A stretch of 64,000 bases of DNA from Natronobacterium texcoconense. GTDB lineage: Archaea > Halobacteriota > Halobacteria > Halobacteriales > Natrialbaceae. The stretch spans positions 558,001 through 622,000 of the forward strand of contig NZ_FNLC01000001.1 of the NCBI RefSeq assembly GCF_900104065.1, written 5' to 3'. Positions 17,496-25,992 of this stretch are shown here, piece after piece. A model generated the notes under the pieces. The model searched no databases and was not told where the DNA came from. It saw only the letters and a list, made by a program, of their open reading frames with translations. The translations under genes were made by a program, and so were the position numbers. Numbering within the stretch: position 1 is the first letter of the stretch; each line of letters starts with the position of its first letter.

Positions 17496-17876
17496 ATGTC
17501 TGTTTCCGACTTCCTGGATTGGTTTCGACAGCCGGAGTACACGGGCGACAACCGATGTGTTCCGTGTACCGTGCTCAACGTCGGCATCGCGGTGGTGCTC
17601 TCGATCGGTGTCGGCGTCGGCAGCCGATACGGGGCGGGGATGACGGCGTCGATAGTCCTCGGCCTGGCGACGTTCGGGTTTACGCTCGTCGTGATCTACC
17701 TCAGAGGCTATCTCGTCCCCGGAACGCCCCGACTCACCGAGACCTACCTGCCGGAACGAATCCGTCGCCGATTTCACGACCGACCGACGGGGATCGACGA
17801 CGATGCTGACGTCGACCTCGCGTTGAAGGGTGTCGGGGTGACACTTCCGGAAGACGAGCGGTCGGACGACGAATAA
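17496..17876 (+). CDS. Small two-helix membrane protein with N-terminal CxxC
   Basis: 126 residues. It begins MSVSDFLDWFRQPEYTGDNRC and has a CVPC motif just before two hydrophobic segments (about 28-47 and 50-69). Then LRGYLVPGTPRLTETYLPERIRRRFH forms a basic amphipathic region and the tail is acidic. Family unknown to me. The 23-base distance from the Cys-rich upstream gene and shared direction suggest cotranscription. A redox or metal-linked pair is inferred only from the cysteines. Confidence 0.72.
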   Translation: MSVSDFLDWFRQPEYTGDNRCVPCTVLNVGIAVVLSIGVGVGSRYGAGMTASIVLGLATFGFTLVVIYLRGYLVPGTPRLTETYLPERIRRRFHDRPTGIDDDADVDLALKGVGVTLPEDERSDDE

Positions 17877-17920
17877 ACGAGAGCGGACGGAAGAAATCGA
17901 TTCACCGAGCGGCCAGTGGC

Positions 17921-18457
17921 CTACTCGAGAATCCGGACCGTCGTCTCGTCGACGAGTCCGTTACGGAGCGGGCCGTCGACGTTGATCGCCGCACGGATCG
18001 TGTACTCGCCGGGTTCGGCCGGCTCCCACTCCCGGTCGGAGACGCGAAACAGCCCCGACCAGGTCTTCCGGAACTGCAGTCGCTCGCCGCGGTCGAAGTG
18101 CAGTTCACCGGTTCGTTCGGGTGGATCTCGAGTCGTGACACGGGACGCTTCCGGAACGCCGTCTACCGACCACGACCACAGTACCGGCGACGCCGTCCGG
18201 ATGGTGATCGGAATCGGCAACGCGTTTTTCATCGTGACGGTAAACGGAATCGGCGTCTCAGGAGCGAACTCCGTTTCCGGCGTCGTCACCTCGAGCGAAA
18301 TCGCGCGTCGCCGGAGCCAGTGTGGAACCAGTCGCTTGCTCCAGGCCGAGCCGTTGATCGACCGTGCTGCCTGGGGTTCGGTCGTGGAATCACGTTCGCT
18401 CGGCGAGAAGGGGTCGTCGTCCCGTGTGATTGCATCCGACTCGTAGATCCGGCGCAT
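17921..18457 (-). CDS. Uncharacterised beta-rich protein (BsuPI/DUF7974-like)
   Basis: 178 residues. The N-terminal third is polar. From about residue 45 a single Ig-like beta sandwich is evident: ISLEVTTPETEFAPETPIPFTVTMKNALPIPITIRT, WSWSVDG, then EPAEPGEYTIRAAINV near the end. This pattern resembles intracellular proteinase-inhibitor (BsuPI) and related haloarchaeal domains. There is no signal peptide or membrane helix. ATG 18457 is preferred over a TTG one codon earlier. It lies 71 bases after the peptide-transporter operon on the same strand and could be its distal member, but its role is unknown. Confidence 0.68.
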   Translation of the reverse strand: MRRIYESDAITRDDDPFSPSERDSTTEPQAARSINGSAWSKRLVPHWLRRRAISLEVTTPETEFAPETPIPFTVTMKNALPIPITIRTASPVLWSWSVDGVPEASRVTTRDPPERTGELHFDRGERLQFRKTWSGLFRVSDREWEPAEPGEYTIRAAINVDGPLRNGLVDETTVRILE

Positions 18458-18528
18458 CAACTACTGCAAGCGCCGGGAGTAACTAAATCTTTCCGGGGAA
18501 AGACAGGAAATCGCGACAGCAGTCCGTC

Positions 18529-19902
18529 TCAGTCGTCCGCGACGGCGCCGTCACCGCTCTCGCCGGTCCGATCGACCGGCGCGGTCCCATACTGGTCGTC
18601 GTAGAGCAGACACGCGATCTCGTGTGTCTCCGATACGTCGGCAACCGGGGGAACCGTCGTCTCACACGGCGAGACGAACGCTTCCTCGAGGGTCGCGACA
18701 GCGTCGGTGACGCCACTCGAGTGCAGGTCGTCGATCGACCGCTCGAGGAGGGTCTCTGCCGACGGATCGCCCACCGTTTCCGGAAGCCCGTACTCGTCGC
18801 GGATCCTCGTTTCGAACTCGTCGCGTGGGAGCGACGTGACGTCCTCACGAAGTGACTCGTCGGAGACGGTCAACAGCTCCGCTACCGATTCGGCTTCCTC
18901 GGCTCGAAGCTTGAAGTTCAGTATCGAACGCCACGTCGACTGCTCGAGATCGAACTCGCCCGGCGGGATGACCTGTTGGCATCGCGTGTGGAACGGACAG
19001 CCGGACGGCGGATCGATCGGCGAGGGAACCTGTCCCTCGAGAAGGATCTTCTCGCCCTCCCAGAGCGGATCCGGTTCGGGGATCGCCGAAAGCAGCGCCT
19101 CGGTGTAGGGGTGGTACGGTTCCGAGAAGATGTCCTCGGTCGTCCCCACCTCGGCGAACTCGCCGAGATACATCACGGCAATCCGGTCGGAGATGTGTTC
19201 GACGACGCTCAGGTCGTGAGCGATGAAGATGTACGAGAGGTCGAACTCGTCCTGAAGGTCCTCCAGCAGGTTCAGGATCTGTGCCTGGACGCTCACGTCG
19301 AGTGCGCTCACCGGCTCGTCACAGATGATGACCTCCGGATCGACGGCCAGCGCCCTGGCGATGCCGATCCGCTGTCGCTGCCCACCCGAGAACTCGTGTG
19401 GATATCGGTAGGCGTGACTCGCACTCAACCCGACGGTCTCGAGCAGTTCCTGGATGCGTTCGGTTCGTTCCTGCCCGCTCGCGATGTCGTGGATGTCCAG
19501 CGGTTCGCCGATGATGTCGCCGACGGTGAGTCGCGGATTCAGACTCGAGAACGGATCCTGGAAGATGTACTGCAGGTCCGTCCGGAGGTCCCGCAGTTCG
19601 GAGCTCGAAAGGTCTGTCAACTCGATCTCCCGGACCGTTCCGTCGTCCTCTTCCTTTCGGTACGTAACCGACCCCTCTGTCGGTTCGACGAGTCGCATCA
19701 TCGACCGTCCGAGCGTCGTCTTTCCACAGCCACTCTCTCCGACGACGCCGAGGGTCTCGCCCGGATACAGTTCGAGGTCGACGTCGTCGACTGCCTTGAC
19801 GAGCTGTGACCGTCCGAGCAGGTTGTCGACGATACCACTGTCCGTCTCGTAGTACTTCGACAGGCTCTCCGTCCGTAGGATCGGCTCGTTCTCGCTACTC
19901 AT
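18529..19902 (-). CDS. dppF: Peptide/nickel-type ABC transporter ATPase, DppF/OppF
   Basis: 457 residues. Walker A GESGCGKT is at 55-62, the Q-loop in QYIFQDPFSSLNPRLTV, signature EFSGGQRQRIGIARAL, Walker B VIICDEPVSALDVSVQ and switch IFIAHDL. The C-terminal oligopeptide domain begins YHPYTEALLSAIP and GCPFHTRCQ. About 95 extra acidic, helical residues then separate the second cysteine from the last pair (SPCETTVPPVADVSETHEIACLL). The ATG at 19902 overlaps the dppD stop by 8 bp. The protein powers import together with DppD. Confidence 0.92.
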   Translation of the reverse strand: MSSENEPILRTESLSKYYETDSGIVDNLLGRSQLVKAVDDVDLELYPGETLGVVGESGCGKTTLGRSMMRLVEPTEGSVTYRKEEDDGTVREIELTDLSSSELRDLRTDLQYIFQDPFSSLNPRLTVGDIIGEPLDIHDIASGQERTERIQELLETVGLSASHAYRYPHEFSGGQRQRIGIARALAVDPEVIICDEPVSALDVSVQAQILNLLEDLQDEFDLSYIFIAHDLSVVEHISDRIAVMYLGEFAEVGTTEDIFSEPYHPYTEALLSAIPEPDPLWEGEKILLEGQVPSPIDPPSGCPFHTRCQQVIPPGEFDLEQSTWRSILNFKLRAEEAESVAELLTVSDESLREDVTSLPRDEFETRIRDEYGLPETVGDPSAETLLERSIDDLHSSGVTDAVATLEEAFVSPCETTVPPVADVSETHEIACLLYDDQYGTAPVDRTGESGDGAVADD

Positions 19903-21229
19903 GATGTTCACCGGATACGGCTTCGTTCATACGGCGGTCGTCCTCGACGGTGACAGTGAACCCGACGCCGTCCTCGAGATCGTCGGTGTACTCGAGACAC
20001 TTCGCCGAGCGACTCTCGGACTCCTCGTCGAACTCGACCATCTTCGGCTCTTTTCGCTTGCAGGCGTCTTCGGCGTACGGACACCGGGGATGGAAACTAC
20101 AGCCCGACGGCGTATCGATCAGGTCCGGCATCGACCCGGGAATCGTCTGTAGCCGCTCGCGGTCGTCGCCGATGCGCGGAATCGAACTCATCAAACCGAC
20201 CGTGTAGGGATGTTTCGGGTCGTAGTACAGCTCTTCGACCGGTGCCTTCTCGACGGGCTGACCCGCGTACATGACCATCACCTGATCGCAGAGTTCGGCG
20301 ACGACACCGAGGTCGTGCGTGATCAGTTGTACTGCCGTGTCGAACTCGTCGGTGATGTCCCTGAGCAGATCGAGGATTTTCGCCTCCGTCGTCACGTCCA
20401 GCGCCGTCGTCGGCTCGTCGGCGATGAGGACGTCGGGGTCACACGAGAGTGCCATCGCGATCACTGCCCGCTGTTGCATCCCGCCGGAGAACTCGTGTGG
20501 GTAGTCCGTGTACCGATTCTCGGCGTCCGGAATGCCGACCTGATCCAGCAGTTCGATCGTTCGCTGTTTCGCCTCCTCGTCGCTGTAATCGAGGTGATGT
20601 CTGATCGCCTCGGAAATCTGTTCGCCGACCGTGTAGACCGGGTTGAGGGCAGTCTGGGCGTCCTGGAAGATCATCGCCACGTTGTTGCCACGGAGCGAAC
20701 GTACCGCCGCCTCCGGTGCACGGAGCAGTTCGACGTACTGCTCGTCACCGTCGTAGACGATGAAATCCTCCTCACCGATAACGCCGGCTTCGCTCGCGTG
20801 ACCCTGATCGATCAGGTCACGCATGTCCAGTTCGCCTGCAGCCAGCGATTCTTTCAGTTCGTCGTACCGGTGGTTATCGGCCAGCTCTGTCTCTTCGTCG
20901 TCGTCTCCCTCGAGCCGTTCGATGACCGCCTCGAGGTCGTACTCGTTGCGAAGTTCCTCGACGTCGACGACGTGGTCGGGATACGATTCCTCGAGTCGTG
21001 CCACGGTATCGGGGTCACGGAACCGGATCGAACCGCGTTCGATCTCGCCGGGGCTCTCGATGAGTCGCAACAGCGAGAGCGCGGTGACGCTTTTCCCGGC
21101 ACCGCTTTCGCCGACGACGCCGAACTTCTCTCCGCGGTCGATTTCGTAGGTGAGTTCGTCGACTGCCGTAACGACTCCTTCCGACGTGTAGAAGTTGACT
21201 GTCAGGTTCTCGACTTCGAGTAGTGCCAT
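19895..21229 (-). CDS. dppD: Peptide/nickel-type ABC transporter ATPase, DppD/OppD
   Basis: 444 residues. Walker A GESGAGKS is at 40-47, the Q-loop Gln189 in MIFQDAQTALNPV, signature EFSGGMQQRAVIAMAL, Walker B VLIADEPTTALDVTTE, switch QLITHDL. The oligopeptide C terminus includes YDPKHPYTVGLMSSIPRI and a four-cysteine motif starting GCSFHPRCPYAEDAC. The distance from Walker A to the Q-loop is about 140 residues, some 90 more than usual, because of an acidic helical insert (about 75-165). ATG 21229 overlaps the dppC stop by one base. Confidence 0.92.
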   Translation of the reverse strand: MALLEVENLTVNFYTSEGVVTAVDELTYEIDRGEKFGVVGESGAGKSVTALSLLRLIESPGEIERGSIRFRDPDTVARLEESYPDHVVDVEELRNEYDLEAVIERLEGDDDEETELADNHRYDELKESLAAGELDMRDLIDQGHASEAGVIGEEDFIVYDGDEQYVELLRAPEAAVRSLRGNNVAMIFQDAQTALNPVYTVGEQISEAIRHHLDYSDEEAKQRTIELLDQVGIPDAENRYTDYPHEFSGGMQQRAVIAMALSCDPDVLIADEPTTALDVTTEAKILDLLRDITDEFDTAVQLITHDLGVVAELCDQVMVMYAGQPVEKAPVEELYYDPKHPYTVGLMSSIPRIGDDRERLQTIPGSMPDLIDTPSGCSFHPRCPYAEDACKRKEPKMVEFDEESESRSAKCLEYTDDLEDGVGFTVTVEDDRRMNEAVSGEHHE

Positions 21230-22239
21230 TATCCACCACCTCCGATGTCGTCGACCTGAGTGTCGAGTGCGTCGTTGATGACGTCACCGATCATGTTCAT
21301 CGACATGACGAACAGGAAGATCATCAGGCCCGGGAAGACGGTCGCCCACCAGTACCAGCTGCCGCCGTCACCGGTCGCCAGCGTATCCCGTTCGCCGTCG
21401 AGGATCGTCCCCCACTCGGGCGTACCGGGGTCGAAGCCGATCCCGAGGAACCCGAGTGCGGCGACGCCGATGACGACGGTACCGACGCTCAGCGTCGCCT
21501 GGACGATCACTGGCGCGATGGCGTTAGGGATGATGTGTCGGAACAGCACCGATTGATCCCGTGCGCCGAGTGCTTTCGCGGCCAGGACGTACTCGTTTTG
21601 TTTTACCTTCAGAATCTCACCGCGGATGATACGTGCGTACGACGCCCAGCCGACCAGTACGAACGCACCGACCAGCGGCCAGAACCCGCCGCCGAACAGG
21701 GACACGAGAACCAGCGCCAGCACGAGTGCGGGGAACGCGAAGACGAGGTCCAGAAAGCGCATGAGGACGCTATCGACCCAGCCGCCGAAGTAACCGGAGA
21801 CGCTCCCGTAGATCACGCCGAACGTCGACGCGATCGCAGTGACGATGATTCCGATCGAGATACTGTATCTGCCACCGATCATAACCCGGGAGAACATGTC
21901 TCGCCCCAGTCGATCGGTTCCCATGAAGTGATCGAGTGACGGTGGATCGTGCCGTCCGCCCACCGCCGTCGCAGTCGGATCGTACGGTGCGAGCGAGAAC
22001 GGTTGTACCGTCACTCCCGAAATCGTGATCGGGCGTGCAAGCAGTGCGGCGACCGTCATCACGACGACGACCGTGATTCCGAGCAACGCCAGCCTGTCCC
22101 GGACGAGACGGTTCGCGATTCGACGCCACACGCTCTGTGGTTCGACGTACTCTTCGTCGTGGGCTGTGTCCGGTTCCCGGTCCTCGAGATCGTCGGTCTC
22201 GAACCCCGTGATTCGTATTCGTCCTCGTTGTGTTGACAT
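21229..22239 (-). CDS. dppC: Peptide ABC transporter permease, DppC/OppC
   Basis: 336 residues. A polar N-terminal tail of about 40 residues precedes the first helix (LALLGITVVVVMTVAALLA). The family lead-in MGTDRLGRDMFSRVMIGGRYSI comes next, followed by five further helices. The EAA-like loop that docks the ATPase is AAKALGARDQSVLFRHIIPNAIAPVIV. It is the second permease of the importer. Start and stop touch the neighbouring genes (TAATG with dppD; 4 bases from the dppB stop). Confidence 0.93.
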   Translation of the reverse strand: MSTQRGRIRITGFETDDLEDREPDTAHDEEYVEPQSVWRRIANRLVRDRLALLGITVVVVMTVAALLARPITISGVTVQPFSLAPYDPTATAVGGRHDPPSLDHFMGTDRLGRDMFSRVMIGGRYSISIGIIVTAIASTFGVIYGSVSGYFGGWVDSVLMRFLDLVFAFPALVLALVLVSLFGGGFWPLVGAFVLVGWASYARIIRGEILKVKQNEYVLAAKALGARDQSVLFRHIIPNAIAPVIVQATLSVGTVVIGVAALGFLGIGFDPGTPEWGTILDGERDTLATGDGGSWYWWATVFPGLMIFLFVMSMNMIGDVINDALDTQVDDIGGGG

Positions 22240-22243
22240 ATAT

Positions 22244-23200
22244 CTAGTATTCGTCTCTGATTCGTGGATCGAGTATTCCGTACACGATGTCGGCGAGCAA
22301 GTTCGCGAGCACGATGACGGTACCGGTCAGCAGTGTGATGATCAAGATGAGGTTGATCTCTCTGAGCTGAATCGCCTGAATGAGCTCCCTGCCGAGACCG
22401 GGCCAGCCGAACACCACCTCGACGACGACCGAACCGGAGACGAGGCTCGCGGTCAGGAACGCGGCGACCGTCGTGACCGAGATGAGCGAGTTCCGCAGGA
22501 CGTGTTTCAGGAAGACGGTCCGCTGGGGGAGCCCCTTCGCTCGCGCAGCGGTCACGTACTCCTTGTTGAGTTCCTCGGCCATCGACGTCCGCATGATACG
22601 CATCAGATTCGCCGACGCTGCCGTCCCGATCGTGATCCCCGGAAGGATCAACCACCAGAGCATCTCTCTCGAAAGGAGGGCGGTCTGGGGGTCGAGCGTC
22701 GGGAACCAGTCGAGGTAGACGGCGAAAAACGCCATCAGCATCAGGCCAAGCCAGAAGTTCGGGATCGAGATTCCCGAGAGGGCGAAGACACGGCTGATGT
22801 CGTCACCGAGTTGGTCCTTGTTGATGGCGGCGTAGATCCCGCCAGGGATGGCGATCAGAACGGCAAACACCCAGCCGAACGCCCCGAGGAGGAGTGTTTC
22901 GGGAAGGCGGGCCCAGACGATCGCACTGGCGTCGCGACTTTCGGAGAACACCTCACCGAAGTCGCCGGTCAGGACGCCAGTCAACCAGTCGAGATACTGG
23001 ACCCAGATCGGATCGTGAAATCCGTACTCCTGACGGAGTCGGGTGGCTTCTCCCGGTGGGACGTTGGGATTTGCGTTGACCATTTGATCGACCACGTCAC
23101 CGGGCGCAAGATGCATGAGCCCGAACGTTATCACTGAAACACCGAACAGTACTGGAATGGATGACAGTATTCTTCTCAGAATGAACTTTTGCAAACTCAT
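22244..23200 (-). CDS. dppB: Peptide ABC transporter permease, DppB/OppB
   Basis: 318 residues with six helices. The N-terminal signature is FILRRILSSIPVLFGVSVITFGLMHLAPGD. The ATPase-docking loop is YVTAARAKGLPQRTVFLKHVLRNSLISVTT. A periplasmic-type loop between helices 1 and 2 carries EYGFHDPIWVQYLDWL, as in DppB proteins. It starts 30 bases after the substrate-binding protein gene ends, within the five-gene operon. Confidence 0.93.
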   Translation of the reverse strand: MSLQKFILRRILSSIPVLFGVSVITFGLMHLAPGDVVDQMVNANPNVPPGEATRLRQEYGFHDPIWVQYLDWLTGVLTGDFGEVFSESRDASAIVWARLPETLLLGAFGWVFAVLIAIPGGIYAAINKDQLGDDISRVFALSGISIPNFWLGLMLMAFFAVYLDWFPTLDPQTALLSREMLWWLILPGITIGTAASANLMRIMRTSMAEELNKEYVTAARAKGLPQRTVFLKHVLRNSLISVTTVAAFLTASLVSGSVVVEVVFGWPGLGRELIQAIQLREINLILIITLLTGTVIVLANLLADIVYGILDPRIRDEY

Positions 23201-23230
23201 ACCTTGGAAAGATGTGGAACTCGGGCCGCG

Positions 23231-25243
23231 TTACCGATCGAGATAGATGAGCTGTTCGTCTGCTGGGTTGTAGAGCGCGTAGGTCAGGATCGCCTGGGTC
23301 TGCGGGTGGACGTTGAATCCGACGACCTCGTTGCTGGTCGTCCCCGTGTTCAGCGAGTAGTCGACGATCACGTTCGCGCTCATGTCGACGACCTCGGGCC
23401 AGAACTCGTCGTACGCCTGGCGGCGAGTGTCGGGGTCCTCGGCCACGTCGACGCCGAACCGACAGCTCTCCATCTGATCGATGAACTCGTCAGGGAACGT
23501 CCCTTCCGGGAAGAAGAAGTTACAGCACCCGTTGTGCATCATCGGGTGGTGAAGCACCTGGTGGAATCCGTGCGGATCCGGCGTCCCTGCAAGTCCGATG
23601 ACGGCAGGGGCGTTGCGCTCGGCGCTATCGTGGCGAGCCCCATCCTCGTAGAGCTCTCCGGTCCAGTCACCGAGTGCAGCCGGCGTCTCGAGTTCGGCCT
23701 CGAACAGACCGCTCTCGTTGAGCTGGTCCACGACGAGTTCCATCTTGTCGATTCGCTCGTCGTCGTCGGAGTTGGTCTCGATGGTGACCTCGACCGGCCT
23801 TTCGACGTCCGCTTCGTCGAGGAGTGCTTCGGCTTCGTCCGGATCTGGCTCGACGTTGTAGGCCCAGTCCTGGGACTCGAGTTCCTCGTAGTCCATGGCG
23901 GTACCCATATCGCTTGCCGGCTCCGGAATCGGTGCGCGTGCTGGGTCACCCCAGCCCTGTTCGACGAGGTCGACGATCTGCTGGCGCGGGATGAGCGCAC
24001 TCACTGCCTGACGGACCTCCCGCTCGGCGAACGCGCCACCTTCGTCGGTGTCCTCCATGGGGAACTGCATGAACTTGAACCCGAACGCCGGATTCGCGGA
24101 GACGACGAAGTCCTCGGAGGCGTGGAAGTTGTTTCGGGCCTCCGATGGCAGTTCGTACGCGATGTCGACGTCGCCGTCCTCGAGTGCGTTACTCCGACCG
24201 GCGCTGTCGTCGACGAACCGAATGTTGATCTCGTCGATGACGGGAGCCTCCGGGAAGTCCGAAGGACCGTCGTACCACGGAATGTTCTCGAGGCCGACCT
24301 CTTCGACCCAGTAGTTGTCGGTCCGCTCGAGCAGGAGTTGCGATCCTTCCTCGAACTCTGCGATCTCGTATGGACCCGTCCCGATCGGGACCATGTCCTC
24401 GTCGTCTCGTGGGTCCAGATCACCGGCAGCAACGTCGAAGTGTTCGGACGGGAAGATGTACGATGGCAGCTCGAGGAACGCGGCGGCGTCTGCTTCCTGG
24501 GCGTAGAGTTCGAACGTGTACCCGTCGTCGCCGTCGGGCGCTCTGGCGTGCAGGAAGCTGTCGAACATCTGTCCCTCGTTGTCGGAGCCAACGTACCGAT
24601 CGTAGGAGCGGACGATGTTCTCTGCGGTCAGCTCTTCGCCATTGTGGAACTCGATACCTTCGTGGAGTCGGCCCTCGATCCGGATACCGAACGTTCCGTC
24701 GTCGACGGCGTCGGCAGCCTCGTCACGGGTCAGCACGCGCATTGGCTCGCCTTCCTCCGGTTCGTCGTCCGGATGCTGCATCAGGACGAGGTTGTTATCG
24801 TCGAGGGAGTCACTGAAGAACGCAACCCCGTCTTCGACGCTGTCGGGCTCCATCTCGACCATGTACTCCTCGTAGTCTTCGACGCTGACGTCGTTCGCCT
24901 CGTCTGGCTCGTACTCCGCTGCCATCCACGTATTGGTTTCACCAGTACCGTCCGTCGTGGTCAGTCCGTCGTAGACGGCTTCGAAGACGACCGTGTCCTC
25001 TGCCGCGGTACTCTGAGCGATGTCGTAGTCGGAGATGCTGTCGCGCGGAATGGCGAACTCGAGTCGGCCACCCTCCTGAACGGCGTCGAGGTCGACCGTG
25101 TTTCGGTCGAGGGCAGTCGAGACATCGATTTCTTCGTCCCCGTTCTCACCACCCATACAGCCTGCGAGACCGATTGCACCGGTGGCAGCGATACCTTGAA
25201 GAAGCCGTCGTCGATCGAGATTCGTTGTGTTACTCTTTGACAT
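23231..25243 (-). CDS. dppA: Peptide ABC transporter substrate-binding lipoprotein, DppA/OppA
   Basis: 670 residues, first gene of the operon. The N terminus is a Tat lipoprotein signal: RRRLLQG at 11-17, a hydrophobic stretch, and lipobox LAGC with Cys29. A long acidic mature chain follows. The SBP family-5 fold is recognised by IRIEGRLHEGIEFHNGEELTAENIVRSYDRYV, VPIGTGPYEIAEFEEGSQLLLERTDNYW and the terminal lobe segments. It is longer than bacterial DppA (about 530), with extra acidic segments near 80-200. Lipid anchoring outside the membrane is inferred. Peptide as the substrate is likely but not proven by sequence. Confidence 0.92.
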   Translation of the reverse strand: MSKSNTTNLDRRRLLQGIAATGAIGLAGCMGGENGDEEIDVSTALDRNTVDLDAVQEGGRLEFAIPRDSISDYDIAQSTAAEDTVVFEAVYDGLTTTDGTGETNTWMAAEYEPDEANDVSVEDYEEYMVEMEPDSVEDGVAFFSDSLDDNNLVLMQHPDDEPEEGEPMRVLTRDEAADAVDDGTFGIRIEGRLHEGIEFHNGEELTAENIVRSYDRYVGSDNEGQMFDSFLHARAPDGDDGYTFELYAQEADAAAFLELPSYIFPSEHFDVAAGDLDPRDDEDMVPIGTGPYEIAEFEEGSQLLLERTDNYWVEEVGLENIPWYDGPSDFPEAPVIDEINIRFVDDSAGRSNALEDGDVDIAYELPSEARNNFHASEDFVVSANPAFGFKFMQFPMEDTDEGGAFAEREVRQAVSALIPRQQIVDLVEQGWGDPARAPIPEPASDMGTAMDYEELESQDWAYNVEPDPDEAEALLDEADVERPVEVTIETNSDDDERIDKMELVVDQLNESGLFEAELETPAALGDWTGELYEDGARHDSAERNAPAVIGLAGTPDPHGFHQVLHHPMMHNGCCNFFFPEGTFPDEFIDQMESCRFGVDVAEDPDTRRQAYDEFWPEVVDMSANVIVDYSLNTGTTSNEVVGFNVHPQTQAILTYALYNPADEQLIYLDR

Positions 25244-25839
25244 GATTTGTATTGGTTATCGGTTGAATGTCCTTCCCCTTGTCAGACGTGTCTTCGAACG
25301 GATGGCGACTGGGTCGACGTGAGTAACCCCACTTTTCCCGTCGCCGTGTCACGTTCATGCGACACTATACCAACCATATCTAAGCGGCAGTATAAATAAG
25401 TTAGTATTTTCTATTCACATTATTGGTGTGACAATAGTGGGTTGGGAATATCTATGGCGCATGAATAGACGATCATCTAACTTCAGCCGATAATAGTGGA
25501 CTAACTTTGTATGATGGTTTCCGCAATCCGATGGACATTCCCATACAAAAATAATCAATTGTGTAGTATAGCAGTGGACAGTTCTTCCTGTGCGGGTAAC
25601 CCAACTTTGAAACGAGTAACCCCGTATCGTACCGTTTCCTGCTGATTGGGAGCGAACGCAGTCACTCTCGAAATCGGGTTCCTGGCCGGTAGTATCGTTT
25701 CAGAATTCAGTGCCAACAGGTAACCGTGAAGTGTCCAATCCGAATCAGCAACTCGTCAGAGCAACGTCTCTCGTCATCGCGAAACTGCGTCGCTATTTCG
25801 AACGGACGTCACCCGGAATTGTCGTTCGAACCAAAACGA
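25244..25839. other. Non-coding, relatively AT-rich region upstream of dppA
   Basis: No convincing gene lies here on either strand. On the minus strand a TATA-like CTTATTTATA (25400-25391) would give a leader of over 100 bases before dppA. A GTAACCC-ACTTT motif occurs at 25323-25335 and 25596-25608, and a shortened GTAACCCC at 25616-25623. The base composition is visibly lower in GC than the flanking genes. This fits either a long regulatory region or decayed inserted DNA. Confidence 0.5.
25323..25335. promoter_or_regulatory. Repeated GTAACCC(C/A)ACTTT motif upstream of dppA
   Basis: This 13-base motif lies about 80 bases before the dppA start. It recurs with one mismatch at 25596-25608, followed by GTAACCCC at 25616-25623. 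It could be an operator, but only the repetition supports this. Confidence 0.3.
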
Positions 25840-25863
25840 TAGCGGGAGGTAGATTTGAACTAC
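25840..25863 (-). repeat. 24-bp exact duplicate of the 3' end of tRNA-iMet
   Basis: The 24 bases are identical to 25993-26016. They cover the discriminator base, the 3' acceptor strand and nearly the whole T arm of the initiator tRNA gene, in the same orientation, 153 bases downstream of the original. The match stops abruptly at both ends. Such duplicated tRNA 3' ends are the usual footprint of tRNA-targeting integrases (attL/attR), though no integrase gene lies between. Confidence 0.8.
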
Positions 25864-25921
25864 GCAAAGACGGACCTGCTCGCTACGCTCGCAGGTTGCG
25901 ACTTTTCTCGTTCAAATCTAC
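25849..25921. repeat. Inverted repeat built from the tRNA T arm
   Basis: Perfect 12-bp arms (25849-25860 and 25910-25921) enclose a nested hairpin. The left arm belongs to the duplicated tRNA end and the right arm is an inverted copy of it. Inside, ACCTGC/GCAGGT pairs again around a TCGCTACGCTC core. Confidence 0.75.
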
Positions 25922-25929
25922 GCGGCGTA

Positions 25930-25991
25930 TTTTGACGAATTACGGACTCACTCCTCACTATGCTCGTCGTTCGTCGTCGAATTCGTCAAAA
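25930..25991. repeat. Second inverted repeat next to tRNA-iMet
   Basis: Perfect 12-bp arms TTTTGACGAATT (25930-25941) and AATTCGTCAAAA (25980-25991) flank 38 bases and end one base short of the tRNA gene. It could act as the tRNA terminator or as part of the inserted structure. Confidence 0.7.
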
Positions 25992-25992
25992 G

